Assembly: GCA_002348315.1 (NCBI GenBank)
Contig: DEAW01000045.1
Coordinates: 728-21,680 of the forward strand
Length of the DNA stretch: 20,953 bases
Source: Planctomycetaceae bacterium UBA2972
GTDB lineage: Bacteria > Planctomycetota > Planctomycetia > Pirellulales > Pirellulaceae
Direction: 5' to 3'
Part shown: positions 14,855 through 20,953 of the stretch, in pieces
Numbering within the stretch: the stretch's first letter is position 1
Layout: the number at the start of each line of letters is the position of its first letter
The notes under the pieces: model-generated
What the model was told of the DNA's origin: nothing
Databases searched by the model: none
What the model saw: only the letters and a program-made list of their open reading frames with translations
Program-made: the position numbers and the translations under genes

Positions 14855-15892
14855 ATGTCTGAAAAAACGTTGAACTGGTCAATTCTGGGATTAGGTCGCT
14901 TCGGCAAAGTCCATGCGCAAACACTCCAGAGCCTTCCCGGCATCCGGCTTCACTCGGCATGTAATCGAAATCAGGCAGTCCTCGAACAGCACTCGGCTGA
15001 CCTCGGCATCACTAACACTACGAATTCAGCTGCCGAGATATTGGCCGATGATGCGGTCGATATTATCTCCATCGTTACTCATTGGCAGGATCATCATCAA
15101 CTCACACTAGCTGCATTGCAGGCCGGCAAACATGTCTTTCTGGAAAAGCCGATAGCTGCCACCGCAAGCCAGGCCCAAGAGCTTGTCGCAGCGGCCGGTG
15201 AGGCTTCGGGACTGTTGATGGTGGGGCATATCTGTCGTTTCGACCCTCGGTATAGTCTGGCACGGGATGCGATCCTGGCTGGCGAAATTGGGGACGTAAC
15301 GACCATTCATGCAAAACGCAATTTGCCGGTCGCACCGGCCAATATTCGACTCGGTAAAATTCCTCCGCTAGTCGGTGACGGTATCCATGACCTTGATCTG
15401 GCTATGTGGATGCTGCAGCGAAAGCCCAACTCTGTCATTGCAAAGAATGTGAAGATCCACGACTTCACGTATCCGGATGCAGGCTGGGCGATGTTCGACT
15501 TCACTGACACTAGCCACAGCCACGAAACGCTCGTGGTCATCGAAACGCACTGGGGGCTACCGGAATCGACTGAAACTGTGATCGATGCGCGGATGGAGAT
15601 AATTGGTACTGCCGGTAAGATCGTTATTGATTGCAGCCAAACAGGATTACATCTGGAAACCGGACGCTCTCATTACGTGGATACCTATTACTGGCCCGCT
15701 CGTGAAAATCAATCTTCCGTCACACTCCCCGGATTTGGCATTTTACGACGGGAATTAGAGCACTTCGGCAATTGTGTACGTCAGAATCAACAACCAACCG
15801 TCGTGACTGTTCAGGAGGCAGCAGACGCTCTGCAAATGATCTTATTGGCACAGGAATCAGCTGATAATCAGACTCAGATTACGATTTCCTGA
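14855..15892 (+). CDS. Gfo/Idh/MocA-family oxidoreductase
   Basis: NAD(P)-dependent oxidoreductase of 345 residues, the usual length, acting on a sugar, inositol or related compound. The N-terminal Rossmann domain has GLGRFGKVHA (12-21), and the family motif EKPIA is at 97-101 with the conserved Lys98. The C-terminal domain contains GDGIHDLDLAMWM (174-186), where His178 and the nearby Asp residues form the usual catalytic region. No signal peptide is visible, so it is cytoplasmic, unlike the many Tat-exported members found in planctomycetes. It starts ten bases after the stop of the previous gene. With the isomerase/epimerase and symporter it completes an uptake and dehydrogenation-isomerisation route of inositol-catabolism type. 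Substrate and product are not determinable from the sequence. Confidence 0.9.
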   Translation: MSEKTLNWSILGLGRFGKVHAQTLQSLPGIRLHSACNRNQAVLEQHSADLGITNTTNSAAEILADDAVDIISIVTHWQDHHQLTLAALQAGKHVFLEKPIAATASQAQELVAAAGEASGLLMVGHICRFDPRYSLARDAILAGEIGDVTTIHAKRNLPVAPANIRLGKIPPLVGDGIHDLDLAMWMLQRKPNSVIAKNVKIHDFTYPDAGWAMFDFTDTSHSHETLVVIETHWGLPESTETVIDARMEIIGTAGKIVIDCSQTGLHLETGRSHYVDTYYWPARENQSSVTLPGFGILRRELEHFGNCVRQNQQPTVVTVQEAADALQMILLAQESADNQTQITIS

Positions 15893-16010
15893 ATCCTGAG
15901 TCGTACAGGCGGGTAGGTAGTTTTGGGACTTTGCCTCATCTGCCTATTGATAAAACGCTTATTTGCCGACAAATTGAATGGGTACCTCTTCGTTTTCAGG
16001 TCGGGAAGTT

Positions 16011-17429
16011 ATGTCACATCGTTTGTATATTGAAACCGTCGGTTGCCAGATGAATATGCTGGACAGTGAAATGGTCGTAGCCGATCTGCGCAAACGCGGC
16101 TACGAACTGACGTCGGATGTCAAAGCGGCTGACACCATTCTCTATAACACCTGCAGCGTGCGGGCCCATGCTGAAGACAAAGTCTACAGTGCTTTGGGCA
16201 CGCTCAAATTGATGAAGAAACGCAACCCTGAAAAGATCATTGGCGTGATGGGGTGCATGGCTCAGAAAGACCAACAGATCATTTTCAATCGGGCACCGTA
16301 TGTCGACTTTATTGTGGGCCCGGGACAGCTCCAGCAGGTACCGGATCTGATTGATTGCGCGCGCCAGGGCGAAGAACAACAGATGGCCGTCGGTCTTGGA
16401 AGACGAGACGGAAGCAATGACGAAATCAAACGGACGCACGAGACGTTTGACCCGCTGCGTGACCCGACGATGCGGCCGACTCCCTATCAGGCCTACCTCC
16501 GCATCCAAATCGGTTGTGACAAGTTTTGTACTTACTGTGTCGTCCCTAATACTCGAGGTCCGGAACAAGGGCGTGATCCTCAGCAAATCGTTGAAGAGGC
16601 CAAAGTGTTAGCCGAACAGGGCTGTCTGGAAATCACACTGCTTGGACAAACTGTAAACAGCTACAGTCACACAGATGCGGATGGAAATCGCACACGCATG
16701 TCCGACCTATTGAAGCTACTGCATGAAGTGGACGGTATTAAACGGATCAAGTTTGTCACCAATTACCCTCGTGATATGAAGAAGGAATTGCTGGAAACGA
16801 TCCGGGATCTACCCAAAGTTTCACCTTACCTGCATGTCCCGCTACAACATGGCAGTAACGAAATGCTCAAGCGGATGCGGCGTGGGTATACGGTCGAACA
16901 ATATCGCGAAATGATGTATTTGATTTGGGATACGCTGCCCAATGCCTCTGTTTCCAGTGACTTCATCGTCGGGTTCTGTGGTGAAACGGACGACGAGTTT
17001 CAAACCTGTGTCGATTCGGTGCGTGAATTCCGATTCAAGAACAGTTTCATATTCAAGTACAGCGAACGTGAAGGTACGAAGGCCGCCGGCATGCTGATTG
17101 ACGATGTGCCTTACAAAGTAAAGCAGGAACGCAATAACGAACTGTTAGCCGTGCAGAATGAAATCAGTGAAGCGGAGAATATTAAGTTCATTGGGCATGC
17201 TGTGGATGTCCTGGTTGAAGGCCCCAGTAAAAAAGCCGATAAGTTAGAACAGGATGGCCCGTTGAAACAGATGGTCGGTCGTACGCATTGCGATCGCATC
17301 GTTGTCTTTGACGGCAACGAACGACAAGCCGGCCAGATCCTGCCCGTGTCGATCTATGAAACCACTCCTTTTACACTCTTCGGAGCTATGGTTACTCAGG
17401 AAACCGGTCCGGAAGTCTACGCTCTATAA
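16011..17429 (+). CDS. miaB: tRNA-2-methylthio-N6-dimethylallyladenosine synthase MiaB
   Basis: Radical SAM methylthiotransferase that converts i6A37 to ms2i6A37 in tRNAs reading codons that begin with U, with SAM and two [4Fe-4S] clusters. From the chosen start it has 472 residues. The N-terminal domain carries Cys12 in VGCQMN, Cys48 in YNTCSV and Cys82 in GCMAQ, which bind the auxiliary cluster. The radical SAM set is CDKFCTYC, with Cys169, Cys173 and Cys176. The C-terminal part (about 400-460) fits the RNA-binding TRAM domain. I chose ATG at 16011 because homologues begin directly before the KLYIETYGCQMN-like segment. The frame is open 11 codons further, to ATG 15978, so that start cannot be excluded. 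The upstream gap from 15893 shows no clear promoter. mnmA follows after 21 bases. Confidence 0.95.
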   Translation: MSHRLYIETVGCQMNMLDSEMVVADLRKRGYELTSDVKAADTILYNTCSVRAHAEDKVYSALGTLKLMKKRNPEKIIGVMGCMAQKDQQIIFNRAPYVDFIVGPGQLQQVPDLIDCARQGEEQQMAVGLGRRDGSNDEIKRTHETFDPLRDPTMRPTPYQAYLRIQIGCDKFCTYCVVPNTRGPEQGRDPQQIVEEAKVLAEQGCLEITLLGQTVNSYSHTDADGNRTRMSDLLKLLHEVDGIKRIKFVTNYPRDMKKELLETIRDLPKVSPYLHVPLQHGSNEMLKRMRRGYTVEQYREMMYLIWDTLPNASVSSDFIVGFCGETDDEFQTCVDSVREFRFKNSFIFKYSEREGTKAAGMLIDDVPYKVKQERNNELLAVQNEISEAENIKFIGHAVDVLVEGPSKKADKLEQDGPLKQMVGRTHCDRIVVFDGNERQAGQILPVSIYETTPFTLFGAMVTQETGPEVYAL

Positions 17430-17450
17430 GCTCTCAGCGGAGAACAGGCC

Positions 17451-18578
17451 ATGGCCCGAGTGGTTTTAGCAATGTCTGGCGGTGTCGATAGCAGTGTTGC
17501 AGCGCACCTCCTGCTTGAACAGGGCCACGACGTCGTCGGCGTCTTCATGCGTCACGGGGAAGAGTCCGCAGCAGCATGTGATCTTGAGAGTGGTGAAACG
17601 AATCCCTTACTGCCACTACTGCAGAATCGGGCGGATCACAAACAGGGATGCTGCAGTGCCTCGGATGCCGAAGATGCCAGAAAAGTGGCCGATCGCCTTT
17701 CGATTCCCTTCTATGCTTTAAATCTGCAAAAGGATTTCAGTAGGATCATTGACTACTTTGTGGATGAATACACGATTGGACGCACTCCTAATCCCTGTGT
17801 GATGTGTAACAACTGGATCAAGTTCGGGCGTCTTTTTGATTATGCCGACAGTGTGGGAGCGGAATATGTAGCGACCGGACATTATGCCCAACTGGTCAAA
17901 GACGAACAACAGCGTATCCGTCTTGCTCGTGGAAGCGACGGGACCAAAGATCAGGCCTATGTGTTATTTGGAATCGAAAAACGATTTCTCAGTCGCATGT
18001 TACTGCCGGTCGGCGGATTTCCAAAAACCGAAATCCGAGCGATGGCCGCTCAGGTCGGCATGCGTGTCGCAGATAAAAAAGACTCGCAGGAGATCTGTTT
18101 TGTCACTTCAGAACACCACGGCGACTTTGTCCGGCAACGTCGCGAATCGATCGATCTTTCCGGTGAAATCGTAACGACCGATGGGCAAGTCGTGGGACAA
18201 CATGTTGGAATCGAAAACTACACGATCGGTCAGCGTAAAGGACTTGGCGTGGCGTTAGGCACACCACATTACGTTGTCCGGATTGATCGTGAGTCACGTC
18301 AGGTTGTGCTTGGTTCGCACGAGCAACTCGGGCGTTCTTCTCTGGAAGCCGACCGTCTCAATTGGTTGCTCTCTCCTGAACCCGATCGTCCATTTCGCTG
18401 TCAGGCCCAAATTCGTTACAACAGTGCTCCTCAACAGGCCACGGCGACGATTTGCCGGGAAGGAGACGAGTCCCTATTACAGGTGGAATTTGACCAGCCC
18501 GTGCATGGGATTGCTCCCGGGCAGGCGGTCGTATGTTACGAAGGTGATATGGTCATCGGGGGCGGCTGGATTCGCTGA
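17451..18578 (+). CDS. mnmA: tRNA-specific 2-thiouridylase MnmA
   Basis: ATP-dependent enzyme that puts sulfur on C2 of the wobble uridine (U34) of tRNAs for Lys, Glu and Gln. The 375 residues fit the family. The PP-loop SGGVDSS is at 9-15. The catalytic cysteines are Cys119, in the NPCVMCN segment (114-120), and Cys216, in QEICFV. Cys116 gives a CX2C pair where E. coli has Asp. In Thermus thermophilus MnmA a comparable three-cysteine set binds an Fe-S cluster, so a cluster-dependent, rather than persulfide, mechanism is possible here. RTPNP and ATGHYA (141-146) are tRNA/ATP-region motifs, and GQRKG stands at the usual place of the later domain. It is 21 bases after miaB, and both act on tRNA anticodon-loop bases. 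Confidence 0.95.
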   Translation: MARVVLAMSGGVDSSVAAHLLLEQGHDVVGVFMRHGEESAAACDLESGETNPLLPLLQNRADHKQGCCSASDAEDARKVADRLSIPFYALNLQKDFSRIIDYFVDEYTIGRTPNPCVMCNNWIKFGRLFDYADSVGAEYVATGHYAQLVKDEQQRIRLARGSDGTKDQAYVLFGIEKRFLSRMLLPVGGFPKTEIRAMAAQVGMRVADKKDSQEICFVTSEHHGDFVRQRRESIDLSGEIVTTDGQVVGQHVGIENYTIGQRKGLGVALGTPHYVVRIDRESRQVVLGSHEQLGRSSLEADRLNWLLSPEPDRPFRCQAQIRYNSAPQQATATICREGDESLLQVEFDQPVHGIAPGQAVVCYEGDMVIGGGWIR

Positions 18579-18661
18579 CCCGTCATTGCCGACTCGGGGA
18601 CTTATCGCGCATAATCTAACGTGAACAGGCTATTGCTTTTTATTTTTTTCAAAACAACACG

Positions 18662-19760
18662 ATGCTTTCAGAATTAAAAGACCGCGCAGAATCGATCCAG
18701 CAAAAACTACTCCAACTCGGAGACAGTCTTTGACTATGCTGCGAAATCTGAAAATATCAAGGCGATAGAATCGCAAATGGCCGCTGCTAACTTTTGGGAT
18801 AACCAGGAGTCCGCTCAGGCAGCCGTAGCCAATCTCAAATCACTCAAGGCAATCACCACTCCACTGAATGACCTTACCTCGGCTGCCGAAGACCTCACTG
18901 TCCTGTTGGAAATGTGTCAGGAAGATCCTGAGATGGAGGAGGAAGTCACCGGGGAAATCTGTCGTCTGGAAGCACTTTGTGAAGAGCTTGAACTGAAATC
19001 GATGCTCAATGGACAACACGACAGTGCTGGAGCCATGATGACCATTTATGCTCGGGACGGTGGGACCGATGCCAATGACTGGGCCGAAATGCTGCTGCGT
19101 ATGTACCTGCAGTGGGCCGGTCAGCATGACTATTCAGTGTCTCTGCTTGATCGCAGCGATAACGATGTGGCCGGAATTAACAGTGCCACCATTTGTGTCC
19201 GTGGGTCGATGGCTTACGGATACTTAAAAGGCGAGACGGGAATCCATCGCTTGGTAAGAATCAGTCCGTTCAATTCGGAAGGGAAACGACAGACAAGCTT
19301 TGCAGCGATCGATGTTGCTCCCGAGATTTCCGATGATGTGGAAGTAGAAATTGACGAAAAGGACGTACGCGAAGACACATATCGAGCCAGTGGTGCCGGC
19401 GGACAGCACGTCAATAAAACGGACAGCGCCGTGCGGCTGACCCACGAACCGACTGGCATTGTCGTACAGTGTCAGAATGAACGGAGTCAGCATAAGAACC
19501 GCGCTTCGGCCTACAAGATGTTGCGCGCTCGTTTGGCTCGAGTGGAAGAAGAAAAGCGGGAAGCCGAACAAGCTCAGAAATATAAAGATAAGGCCCGAGT
19601 GGGATTTGGCTCTCAGATTCGCAACTACTTTTTGCATCCTGACCAAAGAGTTAAAGATGCCCGCACAGGGTACTCCGAAGGCAATTTCCATTCTGTGTTG
19701 GATGGAAATATTCAGGGATTTCTGGAGAGTTTTCTGCGTTGGCGCATTGGACAGGATTAG
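18662..19760 (+). CDS. prfB: Peptide chain release factor 2, expressed by programmed +1 frameshift
   Basis: Release factor for UGA and UAA stop codons. The reading frame starts at ATG 18662, reads 23 codons to CTT (18728-18730) and meets an in-frame TGA (18731-18733). Ribosomes slip +1 on CTT and continue from GAC at 18732 to the stop at 19760, giving 365 residues. After the shift the sequence is DYAAKSENI, matching the DYDAK-like segment of E. coli RF2. The tripeptide anticodon SPF (201-203) defines RF2, and the GGQ motif in SGAGGQHVNKTDSAVR (246-248) is catalytic for peptide release. The ATG at 18777 is in the shifted frame, but starting there would remove the first helix. The gene is 83 bases after mnmA. 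It is not a pseudogene; the break is a regulatory device. Confidence 0.95.
18716..18734 (+). promoter_or_regulatory. prfB programmed +1 frameshift site
   Basis: CTCGGAGACAGTCTTTGAC holds the classical parts: a slippery CTT (18728-18730), the RF2-read stop TGA (18731-18733) followed by C, and an internal Shine-Dalgarno-like GGAG (18719-18722) five bases before CTT. When RF2 is scarce, ribosomes pause at TGA and shift, making more RF2. In E. coli the internal site is stronger (AGGGGG) and only three bases away. Confidence 0.9.
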
Positions 19761-19813
19761 AATACACTTCCCTTTGATAAGAATCACTCATTCACAGTTA
19801 GAAGGTGCCCCGA

Positions 19814-20386
19814 GTGTCTGAATTACAGCATATCGAATCGATTGGTACTGATGCGACAGGTCTGCGAGCGTCTATGGAATGGCGTAACGACCGGTTCGTT
19901 CATGTCATCGACTGGTTTGCCGGGGAACAGGCTTTCCGTCTGCTCGAAAGCGTGGAAGGCTCAGATGAAGAACCCTGGCCTCCCAGTCCGGCGTTGCAGC
20001 AGTTATCTGTCGAGCAACGTACACAAAGCCGTCAGGTTGGCCTGATGGTCGGCATGGCAGGTAATAGTCACTGGTCGATGAGTATCGAAAACGATAACGC
20101 CGAACGATCGTTGGTTTTTGATGTGGCCTGTCGAGTCGCGGATGAAAAGGCTGGATCGCTGGGCACGACCTACCGCAGTACGGTTCCGGTAACGATCGTC
20201 GATCATGTGCAAAAAATAGCAGAATTATCGATTGCCGGTCGAACCTGCCGTATCAAAATCGAATCCACTGGCCGGGGTGAATTGGATCATCTGGAAATTG
20301 ACGGAAACCTGATCAAAATCAGCCCTACAGAAATGCCACCTAGCTGGCCGGCAACCGTACGGTGGAAATACCGCCTGTTTGGTTAA
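19814..20386 (+). CDS. Conserved-looking protein of unknown function
   Basis: A 190-residue soluble protein that I do not recognise. I chose the GTG at 19814 because AGAAGG lies eight bases before it. The earlier GTG at 19805 has that motif directly against it and would be poorly placed. The sequence alternates short beta-like segments (such as LVFDVACRV, VPVTIVDHV, ELSIAGRTCRIKIE) with Glu/Asp-rich turns, which suggests a mostly beta-sheet fold. There is no signal peptide, transmembrane helix or known motif. Trp residues are frequent near residues 20, 30, 50 and 85. It follows prfB by 53 bases on the same strand, so it may share its transcript. Confidence 0.6.
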   Translation: MSELQHIESIGTDATGLRASMEWRNDRFVHVIDWFAGEQAFRLLESVEGSDEEPWPPSPALQQLSVEQRTQSRQVGLMVGMAGNSHWSMSIENDNAERSLVFDVACRVADEKAGSLGTTYRSTVPVTIVDHVQKIAELSIAGRTCRIKIESTGRGELDHLEIDGNLIKISPTEMPPSWPATVRWKYRLFG

Positions 20387-20416
20387 ACACTCAATCCAAA
20401 TCCATCGATTTGTCCC

Positions 20417-20431
20417 CCTTGAAAAACAAGG
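20417..20431 (+). promoter_or_regulatory. Small hairpin over a ribosome-binding site
   Basis: CCTTG (20417-20421) pairs perfectly with CAAGG (20427-20431) across an AAAAA loop. The right arm contains most of AAGGA (20428-20432), which has good spacing to ATG 20440. It would partly mask the start of the short frame described next. There is no T run, so it is not a terminator. Confidence 0.35.
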
Positions 20432-20439
20432 AAACTACG

Positions 20440-20514
20440 ATGAAAATTGGATGCATCAGCGTGATGAATCACCCATTAGAAAACGGAAACAACCATGGTC
20501 TTCGAACACATTGA
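20440..20514 (+). CDS. Possible 24-residue leader peptide overlapping the next gene
   Basis: A frame too short for standard gene calling: ATG, 24 codons (MKIGCISVMNHPLENGN and seven more), TGA. AAGGA stands seven bases before its ATG, a better ribosome site than that of the downstream gene. It overlaps the first 20 bases of the next coding frame in another phase. Translation of this frame could bring ribosomes to the ATG at 20495. No evidence beyond the sequence is available. Confidence 0.25.
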   Translation: MKIGCISVMNHPLENGNNHGLRTH

Positions 20515-20953
20515 AAACCTTAAACGAGTTTACACTGACCAACTTGTCGTCGTCGACGATAACCGCCCTGAACTGGGACGATTCCAGGGACTTACCGGTA
20601 CGGTAAAGACCGTGAATATGAGCGGCCGAGCTCTGGTTGAATTTAATGGCAACAACAATATCGGCTGGTACGATATCGACGTTGACTTTCTCAAACTCAT
20701 GGATGAACCTGTTCTCGAGACCGAAACCGTGTCGACGCATGTTCCCCCCGCTGAAGAAAATGCTGCTCCTGCTGCCGCAGAACCGGAAGCTGCACCGGCG
20801 CCCGAACCAAAGGCTAAAGCCCCAAAAACTCCAGCTCCCAAACCAGCTGCGGCCCCGGCTAACACGGAAGGCATGAGCATTGCAGATATGATGGCAGCAG
20901 CTCAGGCTGCGGATGGAGCTAAAGCAGAACCTGAAGCAGCTGCTGAACCTGCT
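20495..20953 (+). CDS. Small beta-domain protein with Ala/Pro/Glu-rich tail (3' end outside window)
   Basis: An open frame of 153 codons that runs off the end of the window, so the protein is incomplete. Residues 14-70 (starting TDQLVVVDDNRPELGRFQG, then TGTVKTVNMSGRALVEF and WYDIDVDFLKL) look like a small SH3/KOW-like beta barrel of the type found in nucleic-acid- or ribosome-binding proteins. Residues 80-130 are a low-complexity linker of Ala, Pro, Glu and Lys. Then comes EGMSIADMMAAAQAA, a probable amphipathic helix, and the Ala/Glu-rich pattern resumes. Such a helix may repeat later in the full protein. The start ATG lies in ACCATGG with only a weak GGA before it; the overlapping short frame upstream may help translation. 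It follows translation genes but no specific role is shown. Confidence 0.65.
   Translation, partial: MVFEHIENLKRVYTDQLVVVDDNRPELGRFQGLTGTVKTVNMSGRALVEFNGNNNIGWYDIDVDFLKLMDEPVLETETVSTHVPPAEENAAPAAAEPEAAPAPEPKAKAPKTPAPKPAAAPANTEGMSIADMMAAAQAADGAKAEPEAAAEPA

Noticed and set aside
16014..16586. Open frame of 190 codons on the - strand within miaB
   Set aside because: miaB is certain from its cysteine motifs, so this is a mirror frame.
18731..18733. In-frame TGA in prfB as a sign of a pseudogene
   Set aside because: The stop is at the exact conserved place, with CTT before and C after, and the +1 frame continues to a complete RF2.
19224..19787. Open frame of 187 codons on the - strand within prfB
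   Set aside because: The prfB frame holds SPF and GGQ motifs; the antisense frame has no supported start or motif.

Overview
The window reads as ordinary chromosomal DNA of a free-living, Gram-negative-like bacterium. I infer a member of the Planctomycetes. The grounds are the mixture of a PQQ-type beta-propeller, a sugar isomerase/epimerase next to a Gfo/Idh/MocA oxidoreductase and a Na+/solute symporter, a DUF3179-like protein, many proteins of no clear family, roughly balanced base composition, and Shine-Dalgarno sites of very uneven quality. This is an inference from gene content, not a phylogenetic result. I see no tRNA, rRNA, insertion sequence, phage gene or CRISPR array, and no gene-free stretch longer than about 140 bases.

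Region 1 (1-7033, all + strand) holds six genes. The first three are a LuxE/PaaK-like carboxylate-activating enzyme, a LuxC-like member of the aldehyde dehydrogenase superfamily that lacks the usual general-base glutamate, and an iron-dependent alcohol dehydrogenase. Together they suggest a carboxylic acid -> aldehyde -> alcohol route, or the reverse. They are followed by an exported beta-propeller protein, a HemW-like radical SAM protein, and a GcvH-like lipoyl carrier whose start codon overlaps the radical SAM stop codon. No glycine cleavage partner is present. The radical SAM/lipoyl-carrier pair, next to an acid-reduction module, is the best candidate here for an undescribed system.

Region 2 (7068-10400, all - strand) holds a parallel beta-helix protein of the pectate-lyase superfamily, a 2x[4Fe-4S] protein with a negatively charged repeat, and a membrane-anchored DUF3179-like protein. 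An 8-bp tandem repeat lies where regions 1 and 2 converge.

Region 3 (10518-15892, + strand) looks like a catabolic operon for a sugar, polyol or similar substrate: a TIM-barrel isomerase/epimerase, a large sodium:solute symporter, a Tat-like exported protein of unknown family and a Gfo/Idh/MocA oxidoreductase. A perfect 11-bp inverted repeat just before the first start codon is a candidate operator.

Region 4 (16011 to the end, + strand) is translation-related: miaB, mnmA and prfB in a row. prfB carries the classical in-frame TGA and programmed +1 frameshift. Two further genes follow: one of unknown function, and one with a small beta-rich N-terminal domain and an Ala/Pro/Glu-rich tail that runs off the window.
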